DNA from: Amphibalanus amphitrite
Lineage: Eukaryota; Arthropoda; Thecostraca; Balanomorpha; Balanidae
DNA: 64,000 nt
Direction of reading: 5' to 3'
Assembly: GCF_019059575.1 (NCBI RefSeq)
Contig: NW_024881834.1
Coordinates: 1 to 64,000, forward strand
Of this stretch, positions 43,601 through 52,559 are shown piece after piece; within the stretch, counting starts at the first letter, position 1, and each line of letters starts with the position of its first letter. The position numbers and the translations under genes were made by a program. Under the pieces are notes generated by a model. It was not told the origin of the DNA. It saw only the letters and a program-made list of their open reading frames with translations, and ran no database searches.

Positions 43601-46422
43601 GTCGAGCTGGATCCAGACGGCGTGGGCGGCAGAAGACCGGAGGGCCGGTAGTCTCGATGTGATGTCGGACTGAGTGCTGTGGCTCCGGATGATGTGACGG
43701 CTGGGTGAGGCTGGGGAATTCTCGAAGGAGGGTAAGGAATGCTGGGTTGTCGGTTCCGACGACGGCTGTCAGTCCGGTGGATGGCACTGAGGAGTGGGAA
43801 GCAGGTGAAGACAACTCAGTTAGGTGGTCGATGAGACGGCCTCTCTTGGTGTCGACGAGGAGATCATACGAGGAGAGGAAGTCGGCTCCTAGGAGAGGAT
43901 GAGAGACGTCCGCGATGATGAAGATCCAGTTGAAATCTCTTCTGAGGCCGAGAGAAAGCGTGAGCATGCGCTGACCATAGGTCTGGATGCTGCTGTTGTT
44001 GGCTGCTTGCAGATCCAGTCCGTTGGTTCCGCGAGCACGATCGGTGGGTGTCGCTGGAAGAACACTGTACTCAGCTCCAGTGTCGATGAGGAAGGTGATG
44101 CCAGTGTTGTTGTCCTTGAGTCTCAGAAGGCCGCTGGCTGGAGGGACGTCAGGGTTGAGCAGGGCAGGTGCAGACGTCTGTGTCACCTGTCCTACTGCTG
44201 GTTTCCCGAGGTCTGAGTTGCGGTTGCAGACCACGAGCACGGTGACTGACATGAGCGCGCGTTGGTACCGAACTTGTGGTGGTACCAGCAGAAGGAAGCA
44301 CCAGCGCCGGTAGACGTGTTGGTTGCAGGGCTGGGTGACCGGGCAGCAGCAGACAGGTCGCGTGGTGGACGGTGGCGAGCGCGGCCGGGGGCACGGGATG
44401 CAGACCTCTCTCGGCGGCGCGTCTCGTCCACCAGGGTGGCGACTGATGTTGTGAGGGCCGTGATACCAGTCAGCAGCTGGCTCATCAGGTCTTGGAGGTG
44501 GAAGGGTCCTGCAGGAGCAGCAGGTGAGGCTGCAGCAGGCGCAGAAGTCGATACCGCGGCGAGAAGGCCTGAGGTAGGTGCAGCGACGTCCGACTGCTGC
44601 GGAAGCTCCAGGAGTCGGTCGGCAGTGCTAGCGATGGTCGCAAGGTCCGTCCCAGGCGGCAGGCACTGGAGGAAGGGCTGAGTCCGAGGCGGAAGTGCAT
44701 TGAGGAAGATCTGGCGGATGAGCGGGGAATCTTGTGAGCTTTCAGCTTCAGCAAGGTCCAGGAGATGCCGAAGGAATTGGGAAGGACGCCTGTCGCCGAG
44801 TTGTTGGCCAGAGAGCAGGCAGCGAAGACGCTGTTCGACTGATTTGCCGAACCGCTGACGGATGGCGTCGGAAAGGATGGTGTAAGGTCGGTCGAGAGGA
44901 GGGTTGCGGAGGATGTCGGTGAAGTCGCGCAGGAGGTGGCCAGGAAGGAGAGTAGCGGCGATCCGGAAGCGGCTGAGCTCATCGTCCACAGCTGCCTGAG
45001 AGAAGAAGAGGTCGAGCTGGACGAGCCAGATCACGGGGTCCTCCTCGAAGAAGCGCGGCGGCGCGACGTGGCTGCGTGGCGCGGTCGCCACGCGGAGGTA
45101 GTCCGGTTGGGCGGCAGCGGCAGCAGCAGCAGCAGCGGCATGCGAGGCGGCGGCGGCGGCTGCACCGGCGCCGGCGGCTGCACCGGTGCCGGCGGCTGCA
45201 CCGGCGCCGGCAGGCTGGGTCTTCTGGTCCATGGCTGCCGAGAGCAATGGTCGGGAAGATCGGTGGCGGCGACGGCGATACGGCGATCGGCAGGTGCTGC
45301 GGTGCAGCTGCAGAGGTAGCCGGACGGTGAGGTGAGCCGATGAAGTAGCTGGTCCGTAGTGCAGCAGTAGTAGTCGGCGTTATCCAGTTCCACTCAGCAC
45401 AAAAGTAGGATCCTCGTGGAGACACACCATCCGCCACTTCCTTCCTACACAAAGAGAGCTGGAGGAGATAGCTCAGGGTGCAGGCCAGTGTCGGTGTGAC
45501 TGGGAACACGAGGGGATAGCGATCCCATGGTGCGTAGAACGCGGGGTCACCAATCTGGCTGGTGTAGCCAGTAGAAACACTGTAACATACAGATATCTCT
45601 TGTATTTCGCCACAAAATCGAGACATATATAGTTTTACATACGAACTTAGTTATCTAGTATTGCACACATGTGGCGAGAACATCGAATGTAATAAACGAA
45701 TACATATGGTTTTCAATATACACATTGCCAATACAATTGTCCAAACAATACAGCAGTTTAAGCGAACGGAACGTTAAAAAGGGGGGCGCACAACTTAATC
45801 AAAGGCTTTAGCAATTTAGAGACTGGTAAAAGCGACACCTATTAACAAAACTGTAACTAGCGGTTCACAGCATCTAGCGGTGACCGGCGGAAGTAAACGC
45901 GCCTAGCGGTGACCGGCGGTACATGCAGGGGCTACAGGTACTTACATAGGGAAGTGCATCTGTACTACTGCAGATAATGTTGTGAAATTGCCTGTAGTGT
46001 TGAGTATTCACATCTTTATTGTAAATTCCTGAAAATGAGCTTGTTTGATTATCCCATTTAGTGAAAATAATGTTTCTTAGCTAATACATTCCTTATTGTG
46101 TATATATACACAATACAGGCCCAAAATCTGTACCTAATTGGCTTATGTCCACGCAGGCAGCAGGCATTAGCATTGAAGTGATAAACAGATTTATCCATGC
46201 ACATGGCAAGCATTTCTAAGATAGCATCATAACATCATAAATTCATGAGAAAATCATAAGTCTGATTAGCATTGCATAGGTACTTTGCAAATCGACCTTA
46301 AATAATAATACATTTTTCTGAACATGATTAGGAAACACAAATTATAACATAGGAACCCTATCAATTTACTTTACCTGATTCTTTGAATACAATATGACCT
46401 TTACGGTTTACTACGAAGACCT
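37436..46422 (-). CDS. AP4M1: AP-4 complex mu subunit (AP4M1), seven coding exons, start exon not found
   Basis: Medium subunit of the AP-4 adaptor, which sorts cargo such as ATG9 from the trans-Golgi network. The longin-like half is encoded by [26 protein letters not shown] and [14 protein letters not shown], collinear with the N-terminus of human AP4M1. The mu homology half opens with [10 protein letters not shown] and continues with [23 protein letters not shown] and [13 protein letters not shown]. It ends with [15 protein letters not shown], matching the WVRHLSHSDAY ending that marks AP-4 rather than AP-1, -2 or -3. Exons are 46375-46422, 45946-46028, 39609-39815, 39170-39341, 38764-38904, 38017-38423 and 37436-37654, with phases that all agree. 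About 425 residues are seen against about 453 in human; only the first few residues are missing. The intron 39816-45945 contains LTR element L1 and MITE F2. Identity is inferred by alignment from memory. Confidence 0.85.
38017..38423 (-). CDS. AP4M1: AP4M1 exon: central mu homology domain
   Basis: 135 codons plus two bases completing the codon begun in the previous exon. Contains [41 protein letters not shown] and [13 protein letters not shown]. Acceptor is a C-run followed by CAG; donor AGG/GTGAGT. Confidence 0.88.
38764..38904 (-). CDS. AP4M1: AP4M1 exon: start of mu homology domain core
   Basis: Reads [19 protein letters not shown] and [19 protein letters not shown], collinear with the AP-4 stretch containing VDVQGEIRLKSF. 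Acceptor CCTTTCAG, donor G/GTAAGG. A diverged tandem copy of its 5' part lies at 38931-38985. Confidence 0.85.
38931..38985 (-). repeat. Tandem duplicate of an AP4M1 exon edge
   Basis: About 55 bp nearly match 38866-38918, covering the acceptor and first 35 bases of the exon. The copy has its own CAG acceptor but differs by a 2-base length change that throws the exon out of frame, so it is probably a decoy acceptor or neutral. Confidence 0.8.
39170..39341 (-). CDS. AP4M1: AP4M1 exon: linker and start of mu homology domain
   Basis: Reads [19 protein letters not shown], then a Pro/Ala-rich linker, then [10 protein letters not shown]. Acceptor CTCCCTCCCCAG, donor G/GTAGGT. Confidence 0.85.
39609..39815 (-). 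CDS. AP4M1: AP4M1 exon: second part of the longin-like domain
   Basis: 69 codons from [16 protein letters not shown] to LRQLATEIV. Acceptor CCTTCCCATCGCAG, donor GTG/GTGAGA. Confidence 0.87.
39905..40371. mobile_element. Element F2: TTAA-flanked MITE with AGGGAC ends
   Basis: TTAA on both sides (39901-39904, 40372-40375). Ends AGGGACCCTCCCACCTT and, inverted, AGGGACACTCCCACCTT. 467 bp without a coding frame. Its right half matches element F1 in reverse (TTTTGAGTTGAGATAGCCAA). It lies in an AP4M1 intron. Confidence 0.85.
40535..40917 (-). repeat. L1 left LTR (3' LTR)
   Basis: 383 bp. Contains a doubled CTAGCGGTGACCGGCGG block near its 5' end (- strand). Confidence 0.95.
40935..44252 (-). CDS. 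L1 pol polyprotein
   Basis: A 1105-residue Ty3/Gypsy pol in the usual order. Protease with [13 protein letters not shown] near residue 57. Reverse transcriptase about 210-400 with [11 protein letters not shown] and the catalytic YVDD near 355. RNase H about 500-640 with [13 protein letters not shown] and [10 protein letters not shown]. Integrase from about 690 with an H-H-C-C finger (HPGIN...CQHCQ), then [23 protein letters not shown] and [19 protein letters not shown], and a C-terminal GPY/F-like module ([11 protein letters not shown]). It overlaps the gag frame by about 60 bp in a different frame, where this family commonly uses ribosomal frameshifting. Confidence 0.95.
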   Translation of the reverse strand: MSVTVLVVCNRNSDLGKPAVGQVTQTSAPALLNPDVPPASGLLRLKDNNTGITFLIDTGAEYSVLPATPTDRARGTNGLDLQAANNSSIQTYGQRMLTLSLGLRRDFNWIFIIADVSHPLLGADFLSSYDLLVDTKRGRLIDHLTELSSPASHSSVPSTGLTAVVGTDNPAFLTLLREFPSLTQPSHHPEPQHSVRHHIETTGPPVFCRPRRLDPARLATAKAEFQRLLSLGVIRPSSSRYASPLHMVPKSSGDWRPCGDYRALNRITVPDRYPLPHLHDFTACLAGTSIYSRLDLVRAFNQIPMAPEDIAKTAITTPFGAFEFLRMPYGLRNCAQTFQRFMDHILRGLDFAFVYVDDILIASSSISEHLTHLREVFSRLSRNGVLLNPSKCAFGMESISYLGHQISSGGITPLDDRVSAIKNFDRPESKKSLKKFLGMINFYHRFIPHAAALLAPLHGLTASDDRAASVTWTPEADAAFSAAKAALADVTQLAHPVKDAALSLSTDASSTAAGAVLHQRVGGSLQPLAFFSRKFTPTQRRYSTFGRELLAMYLAVRHFLPYLEGCDFEILTDHKPLVFALKANGNANHSLREQRHMDLILQHTSKIGHVPGHLNPVADAISRISSVSAPASAAATPSPGLLSLADIALHQANDPDLPKLQQSSSLIIRDFPVPDHPHLRLWCDTSTATPRPVVPARLRPSIIKSFHDLSHPGINATRHLISSRFIWPHINADIRAFVRSCQHCQRAKIQRHTKPPMGSFQPPDSRFLHIHIDLVGPLPPSHGNSYLLTVVDRFTRWPEAIPLPTMDAVTVARHLVSGWIARFGVPELITTDRGSQFESRLWTEVSKLLGTSRIRTCAYHPEANGMVERFHRQLKSALRTDDDAASWSDRLPLVLLGVRTALKEDLGCTAADLVYGCSLRLPGDFLSPMSSDTSSDPASLASRLRAAMSELRPTPPRPGSRQIFISQDMQTCSHVFIRRDSHRSPFQYVYDGPYRVLSRDQHTVTIDRLGRRDTVTLARCKPAFTDNMPAATPPAAPDVLVNDTPTTATDSSVDRPPAASPAPSRSGAPGGSRPARRVPPDPPPASPPPLRRSSRTRRQTSFYGV
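44192..45247 (-). CDS. L1 gag
   Basis: 351 residues. An Ala/Gly-rich N-terminus includes a three-fold 18-bp repeat. The central capsid-like part reads [14 protein letters not shown] and [20 protein letters not shown]. Near the end is [18 protein letters not shown], a Cys/His knuckle-like motif also found in L2. The start at 45247 is the first ATG of the open frame after the LTR. Confidence 0.9.
   Translation of the reverse strand: MLSAAMDQKTQPAGAGAAAGTGAAAGAGAAAAAASHAAAAAAAAAAQPDYLRVATAPRSHVAPPRFFEEDPVIWLVQLDLFFSQAAVDDELSRFRIAATLLPGHLLRDFTDILRNPPLDRPYTILSDAIRQRFGKSVEQRLRCLLSGQQLGDRRPSQFLRHLLDLAEAESSQDSPLIRQIFLNALPPRTQPFLQCLPPGTDLATIASTADRLLELPQQSDVAAPTSGLLAAVSTSAPAAASPAAPAGPFHLQDLMSQLLTGITALTTSVATLVDETRRRERSASRAPGRARHRPPRDLSAAARSPSPATNTSTGAGASFCWYHHKFGTNARSCQSPCSWSATATQTSGNQQ
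45554..45936 (-). repeat. L1 right LTR (5' LTR)
   Basis: 383 bp and by eye identical to 40535-40917. It abuts the duplication GGTA, which is part of the AP4M1 intron. Confidence 0.95.
45946..46028 (-). CDS. AP4M1: AP4M1 exon: first part of the longin-like domain
   Basis: 27 codons plus two bases: [18 protein letters not shown] then STDALPY, collinear with RDVAELFYRKLTG in human AP4M1. Acceptor CTCATTTTCAG. The donor GTAAGT begins at 45945, and L1 starts 9 bp inside the intron. The phases fit both neighbouring exons. Confidence 0.8.
46375..46422 (-). CDS. AP4M1: AP4M1 exon 2, N-terminal strand of the longin-like domain
   Basis: Reads [15 protein letters not shown], equivalent to FFILSSKGDPLIYKD of human AP4M1. 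Acceptor CAATGCTTTTAG, donor G/GTAAAG. It begins with AG that completes a codon from a first exon I could not place. Confidence 0.8.
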
Positions 46423-47075
46423 CTAAAAGCATTGTATATCAGCAAATTACTTCAAAATGCTCTACAATATGTATGATGCACTGCAACAAGCACAAATATC
46501 AGTGAGCAAACAATCGTCCTATTTGCGCCATTTCTGCATCATTCATTTCCTTCAATTTGATAGGGAGAATTTGGCAAAATAGCAAAATATGGTAGCATCA
46601 AAAAACATTTCAACAATTTTCTGTAATTCAATGTTTCATTTCGTGTTTTTATATTTTACAAATATTCTTATATATTCATGAATTAAACCTAAAAAATAAC
46701 TGTTTTGTTTTTTGAAAGAAAAATCACAGCAAATAACTGACATGGCTTTATTCAGAGTGAAAGGAATCCTTTATGATTGCTTCCACAACATCACCAGTGA
46801 CGTTTCATTGGTCACATCATCACCGACGATTCTCCGTTGCAAGATCGCGTGATAATTTAGGAAATTTCGCGTCAGTTGTCAGTACTTCAGATCAGATCGC
46901 AAGGCGCAAGTGCTTAACGTGTTTGGTGCTAATTGGCAGTCTTGGGAAACAGTGGATTTCTGTCGCAGTTCAAGTTGTAAAACTCAGGCTGAACGCCTAA
47001 AATACTGCTATCAACATCGAGTTCAGTTGATTGCAATCTGAGTTGTGACGGCAAATTTTGGACCGCCTTCCCACC
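46423..47075. promoter_or_regulatory. Shared intergenic region of AP4M1 and Rab1
   Basis: About 650 bp lie between the first placed AP4M1 exon (- strand) and the Rab1 ATG (+ strand). The unplaced AP4M1 start exon and both 5' UTRs should lie here. No TATA box is evident. A bidirectional promoter is an inference from the head-to-head layout. Confidence 0.5.
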
Positions 47076-47089
47076 ATGAATCCTGAATA
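47076..47089 (+). CDS. Rab1: Rab1 exon 1
   Basis: Encodes MNPE plus two bases of the Tyr codon, with donor TA/GTAAGC. The next exon supplies T, restoring TAT. Confidence 0.92.
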
Positions 47090-49087
47090 GTAAGCTATTG
47101 GCTCATTAGGTTATGTTTGTTTGCCGCTCTAATTTATGGAGTAATTTGATTGGTACCTTCTAGAAGTGTGTTTCTTGCATTATAAACAAACGTAAGACCA
47201 CACAAGTTTTGGGGAAATTTACCCGGTAAATGTCAAGTTTAACTCCTAAGAAGAGTTCATTGATAAATTTTTCATATTTATACATTATTTGACATCCTGA
47301 ATCCAAAAATGATACTCATATGTCTCGCAAATAAAAGAAAAAAACATAATCAAACCTGACCTAACCTTACCTACTTACCTATAACCTACCAACCTACAAC
47401 CTACAAACCTACCCTAACCTAACCTAACCTACAAACCTACCTACCTACAACCTAAAACCTACAAACCTACAACCTAACCTAACCTAAAACCTAAAATTTT
47501 TGCTGTTTCATATTCGTATCAAAAGCGCCACAATTGTAGTTAGGACCTAAACTTGACATATACCAATTTACCCTTGGTGTATGGGGTATGACCCATCTTG
47601 ATCTAGAAATTTCCTTTTGGCATACTGCAAGAAAAATTGGGAAATAATTAGGAACTAACTTCTGGCTTCTGCCCTTATTTCAGTGACTTTCTGTTCAAGC
47701 TGCTGCTGATTGGAGATTCTGGAGTCGGAAAGTCATGTCTTCTTCTGAGATTTGCTGTAAGTCATAATTTTTACTATAAATGCTATTCTGCACAAGTTTT
47801 CATTTTATGTTTTGCAGGTTGTCATGCTTGAAGGTTAGGCTCCAATACACAATTCATTTGTCAGGAAGTGCTCACTATCATTGAGCTTCCGCCACCTCCA
47901 TTTCAGGACGACACCTACACGGAGAGCTACATCAGCACAATTGGTGTCGATTTTGTAAGTACTCACTAACTGCTGTGTATGAATGTAATGCAACAACTTC
48001 TGATAGCTGTACATGACGGGTATCAAAATCCTCCTAGTGAAATGTGTGGTTGTCTGGGGGTTACATCCAAAAGAGGTACTAAAAGATACATGATATGGAA
48101 ATAGAACAAAGTTTACACGGTTTTCATAAAGAAATCAACTTTCACTGGTTTTCGTCACTCGTCTCACACTTCTCATTATTGATAGAAAATCCGCACGATC
48201 GAGCTGGACGGCAAGACGATCAAGCTGCAGATCTGGGACACAGCAGGCCAGGAGCGGTTCCGCACCATCACGGCGGCCTACTACCGCGGCGCGCACGGCA
48301 TCATCGTCGTCTACGACTGCACCGACCAGGAGAGCTTTGGCAACGTCAAGCAGTGGCTGCAGGAGATCGACCGCTACGCCGCCGAGAACGTCAACAAGCT
48401 GCTGGTCGGCAACAAGTGCGACCTCGCCAGCAGCAAAGTCGTCGACTTTGCCACGGCCAAGGTGAGAAAAATAGTTTGGATGGATTTTGGAGATGGCTGA
48501 CGTGAAGATTGAAGAATGATGCGGTGACAACTGGCATTATTGGCGACATGTTATACCGACGACTGTGCGGTGAATGTGAACGAATATACCCTTACCGTAA
48601 AACGTGATTGAATCTGACGATTATCCGATTACAGTGGATGACTACATGGGATTATCGCGAATGACTGTTGCGTTATCGTGAATAACAGCTGTGCCGTTGT
48701 AAATATTTGTGACTTTATCGTGCTTGAGGCTGTTGAGCTCATGAATACGTCGGCGTGAATAATTGCCGTAAGGTACCTCAGGTAACTTTTACCGTAAGTA
48801 CCTGTCGTTACCATGGAGTGGGTGTCTCGGACCAGGTTGTTACATACCAAGACTAACCCTTTTCCCGTTACCGTGCCGCCCGACAGGCGTACGCCGACCA
48901 GCTGGGTATTCCTTTCCTGGAGACCTCGGCCAAGTCGTCCACCAACGTGGAGCAAGCCTTTATGACCATGGCCGCCGAGATCAAGAGCCGCGTGGGACCG
49001 CAGGCGACCACCGAGCAGGCGGGCGGCGGCGCGCGCGTCAACATCCAGAGCACCCCGGTGGCGGACGGCAAGGGAGGCTGCTGCTGA
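47076..49087 (+). CDS. Rab1: Rab1 GTPase, complete, five coding exons
   Basis: 203 residues, close to the 201-205 of animal Rab1. Rab1 is a small GTPase that drives ER-to-Golgi traffic and early autophagy from Golgi-area membranes. Visible motifs: P-loop GDSGVGKS, switch [10 protein letters not shown], switch [19 protein letters not shown] and ETSAK for the guanine base, and a C-terminal GGCC for double prenylation. The family signature [20 protein letters not shown] is present. Exons are 47076-47089, 47684-47756, 47907-47954, 48186-48461 and 48887-49087. The start is the ATG in CACCATGA, giving MNPEYDFLFK across the first intron as in other Rab1 proteins. Later exons are GC-rich while introns are AT-rich. 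The usual YDVTD reads YDCTD here. A 3' UTR intron (about 49095-49309) is possible. Confidence 0.96.
47348..47497. repeat. Degenerate telomere-like CCTAA/CCTAC repeat in Rab1 intron 1
   Basis: About 140 bp of AACCT-type units, including perfect CCTAACCTAACCTAACCT at 47413-47430 and another short run at 47472-47486. CCTAA is the complement of the arthropod telomere repeat TTAGG. Confidence 0.85.
47684..47756 (+). CDS. Rab1: Rab1 exon 2
   Basis: Carries the P-loop: [20 protein letters not shown]. Acceptor TTATTTCAG, donor GCT/GTAAGT. Confidence 0.95.
47907..47954 (+). CDS. Rab1: Rab1 exon 3
   Basis: [16 protein letters not shown], holding the switch I effector region. Acceptor CATTTCAG, donor TTT/GTAAGT. 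Confidence 0.95.
48186..48461 (+). CDS. Rab1: Rab1 exon 4
   Basis: 92 codons from KIRTIELDG to FATAK, with switch II and NKCD. Acceptor TTGATAG, donor AAG/GTGAGA. Confidence 0.95.
48887..49087 (+). CDS. Rab1: Rab1 exon 5 with stop
   Basis: [20 protein letters not shown] to the prenylated GGCC end. Acceptor CCGCCCGACAG. Confidence 0.95.
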   Translation, partial: AYADQLGIPFLETSAKSSTNVEQAFMTMAAEIKSRVGPQATTEQAGGGARVNIQSTPVADGKGGCC

Positions 49088-49309
49088 ACAGGGGTGAGAG
49101 CCGCGGGGGAAGACGTGGGTGGTGGGTTCGGCTGGTCGTGGGTTTGATGGTAAACATCCCTTACACCCCAGCTTTGTATCCGGAGCCGGATGAAAATTAG
49201 TGTTACCATTTAGCAATTAAAAACTATTTGTGCTTTCACTGTTGAGCATCGGCATGTTAACTCAGTGTGATGAGGTGCTTACACATGTCCTCTTTTTTCT
49301 TGTCGACAG

Positions 49310-52140
49310 GTCATCTACACCACTCTTTCGAGACAGGCTCTGGCCACTGTACTATCCGTCTCCACTGGACCGTCGGCAGTGTTGAGAGTGTGTCATTGGT
49401 GACACAATGACTCTTCTGACCTTTTGTCACCCTGTCTGACAACGAGGCAGGCAGCTGTCATCCCTGGTGAACGCTGATCCCAGATGACGGCTTCATATCG
49501 TGAAGACACGCTGAGTTTGTCAGTAATGGTGACAGCCCATGAAGGAATCGGTCTAGAATGCCATTTAGCATAATTACAGTCATTATTTATGCATGCCTAA
49601 TGTCCATTTATCCATATTACCATTCATGTACGTACATCTTTAAGGGAGCATGTTTGTTTGTGGTATCTTTATAGGCATCATGTCTGTTTCTACTGTCTTT
49701 TCTTCAGAGTGTCCCATTTTAAGCAGCCTCACATCCGAAACGACCTTAAAGACGGAGAGACAAACCCGAGCCGTTCGCACCATCTCATTTAGCAATTTTC
49801 GGGGCTGGGTATAGTATTATGCCGATAGATCGGCATTCGGCATAATACGCGGAATGGGCAGTCTTGACATCTGTCAATCTTTCAATCGGCTGCCCTGATG
49901 TCTCTACATCCCTCTGCTAGACAGATTTTGAACTCACATGCCTCTAGACTGAGGGGACGGACGGTATATCGCGTGTTTTCTGCGTGTGTGCCTAGATTGG
50001 TGGATGTTTGTGGTAGGTACTTAGCCGGTGAGCGATTCCGTCAGCCTTGCTACGAATGGATCGCCAGAGTACTTTGTACTGGATTTGGCTGTACATACTG
50101 CACGTGTGTGATGCTGAGGGTGCACCTTCACCTGACCGTACCGTGGCTGCGCGCTCTGTGATCTTGGCTGCCTCTCGCGCCGAAGAACTGTATCTCGTGG
50201 GCAGTTTCACGGCGAGGTGTGCGTTTTGACATAATTGTGCAGCTATCCTGCTGATGCCTCATCGTAGACGTGCCATTGTCCGGTCGGGTGGCCGCCGGGA
50301 ACCGAAAATGTCAGAGGGTTGTGGGATGGCCGTGTGATGACGCTGGGACGGTGACGATGCCGTCGTATCGGTTGTATCATTGCTGTAAGAGTCGCATAAG
50401 GGGTCAGTTGGCGGCCCGGCGGTGGTTGCAGCAATCGCTAAGCATGTGGCTTATGCATTGTATGCCCGTTTTTCGTCCAGTAAATATATTTTAGGAGTAA
50501 GTTTGCTCAATTGTAGTTTGACGCTCTGTGAACGCGTACGAATGGGGAAGTACGTGGCCATTCGAAAGACATAAAACATCAATCAACATCATTGGCAGCA
50601 GCCAGCAACCGAGGAGAGCGTTCATTGGTCCAGTTCAATGCGATCTAGGAAATGTCTGAAGCGGCACTGTCCAGGGTAGGCACTGTCTGTCATACTCCCA
50701 ATCCCGGTTGTGTTCTGAAGAGAACGATCAGATCAGTGTAGTACCCATCTGGCCATTTTCGAATTTTGACTGCCTCCATCTGTGCCGCAAAACTGCAAAA
50801 TACACAAATAAATCAAGATTAACTATTACGTCATAAAATGTATGTATGTCGTTGATGGCTTTTAGACATGAATACTGCCATCCTTGGTGTGCTTTATTAT
50901 TTTGGCGCACATGATACAGTTACTGGCTTGGTGAAGTACACTGAGGATACGAGCAAATGTCGATATTTATTTTTTTAATTTAACGCCTACGCTAGCATTC
51001 TTACTACCGACCACCCTGGAAGATCGAAGGCAACAACAATTCACAGCTTTCACACCCCATGCAACAAAGATCATCAGAATAACTTCAGAAAGGTAAGGCG
51101 AAATGGGTGAAGGTTAATAATAATAATTATTTGTAAATTGTATTTCAATTTGCATTTATTTCAAGCACTGTTGTTTTCAATAGAGGCAGCAATTTTTTTT
51201 CGAAATGATTGGAAAATTTGTATGTGAAATTTGCTTTCAGTTGAGCTTATTTCAATGAAATTATGGCTATCAAGATGTTGCTTGAAGTATAATGCATAGT
51301 GCCAGCCTTTTGCTTGAAAGCTGTTCCAAATCATGAATTTGTTCCTGGCCCATCACAATTGCTTTACTGTTATGGTTTGGTGAAGCAGACAAGTACCTTG
51401 CAGTTGCATATGTGTTGACCCTTCAACTTACAGGGCGCAGCCGTATTAATTGTGGTTTCTGTTTGAATTCCACATCCCAGAGTGCTCAGAAATGACTATT
51501 GAGGCTTTTTGTTTTACTAGAGAGTGAGTGTTTTATTTTTGACATAATTTTATGACAATGGTATTTTGTGTTAGTGGTAGTCCTGTGAATTCTTTTTCAG
51601 GGATAAGTCTGATGATTTATTATTAGCTTGCATCAACTAGTACCTATTGCAGTTGAAACACTCTTTGTAAACTGATTCGCTTCACGCATGGTCTCAGTTG
51701 TGCCTCTTCCCTCACAATGCATGCCTGGATCAGCATTCAGCAGGGATCCTTAGTGCTGAATAGGCTAATGAGGCTTGGTGAAGTGTGAACTCACACATGA
51801 TACAAACAATTCCCCCCCCCCCATGGACTGGTAGAATATACAATGGGTAGAACCAAGATTCTTACAGAGCTAGCTGACCTTCTTCATTGTTTTTATTGAT
51901 TTTGCTTGAACATTTGAATGGACAAATTGACAGAGCCAAAATCCACTCCAGGGCTCTCCAGGCTGAAGCAAAGCTTGCTGTGAAAGTCAATCCACACTGT
52001 CCAGCCACACCATGCCAGGTGACAGGACAATTTAGCTACTGGACTTTCATAAGCACAATGCACATTTTAAGCCAGACACAGCTGGGTACCCGGCCATTAC
52101 TCAAGGTTCTTTCTGTCCTCACTCAACTGATTCATTGAAG
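49310..52140 (+). other. Rab1 3' region and intergenic DNA
   Basis: A pyrimidine-rich acceptor-like site (TTTTTTCTTGTCGACAG) ends at 49309, suggesting a spliced 3' UTR. I could not fix the poly(A) site; the first clear AATAAA is far away, near 50806. From 50500 onward the DNA is AT-rich with no recognised gene or repeat. Confidence 0.4.
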
Positions 52141-52260
52141 GTGAGCTATGGCTAGTTTGAGCATTGTTAACTGGCTGCGGCTGCTCCCACTAAGTACTAA
52201 TCGCAGACCGTCTCTGTCATAGATCTTAAATGTCAAGCACTGAACTCCGTTCCGTCGAGA

Positions 52261-52345
52261 GTCTCAAATATCAAGCGCCGGAGCGACTCAAACTCGGGCT
52301 ATCGCTACCGACAGTCTAACATTGTCAATTGAGCTATCGCCAATT
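52261..52345 (-). repeat. tRNA-like SINE or tRNA pseudogene
   Basis: Read on the - strand, TAGCTCAATTGA resembles box A of tRNA genes, and about 40 bases later CCGAGTTTGAGTC resembles box B. A second, weaker tRNA-like stretch with TAGCTCAGTAG lies about 170 bp to the right on the same strand. A good cloverleaf cannot be drawn, so it is a SINE head or a pseudogene. Confidence 0.35.
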
Positions 52346-52559
52346 GACAAGTTGCGCCTGGTTGGGCTAGAGCTTCAGGAAAAAAGAGCGCATGTGCCTT
52401 GCGCCGTCATGAATTTTAGAGACAGATGCTCAATTTTAAGGTCTCTGGTCGGTTGGTGACCCTTGAGGTCAGATCAAAGACACCAAGGTCGGGATATAGT
52501 TTCTGGCAAATGCTCATGCCAGAAATGGCTACTGAGCTACGATGTTGGAACCATTGAGT

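Larger units (their letters stand above)
40535..45936 (-). mobile_element. L1: Ty3/Gypsy LTR retrotransposon, looks whole
   Basis: 5402 bp with two 383-bp LTRs that look identical, flanked by the 4-bp duplication GGTA (40531-40534, 45937-45940). On the - strand the 5' LTR (right) starts TGTAGCCCC, ends GCCAGA and is followed by a primer-binding-like TTGGTGACCCCGCG. A polypurine tract (GGCGGGGGAGTGA) precedes the 3' LTR. gag and pol are long open frames with no obvious breaks, and no envelope gene is seen. It reads the same way as AP4M1 and sits in its intron, beside a splice donor. LTR identity suggests a very recent insertion. Confidence 0.95.

Noticed and set aside
41634-45319. Several + strand open frames of 100-150 residues
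   Set aside because: Antisense shadows of L1 gag and pol, which read on the - strand with clear motifs.
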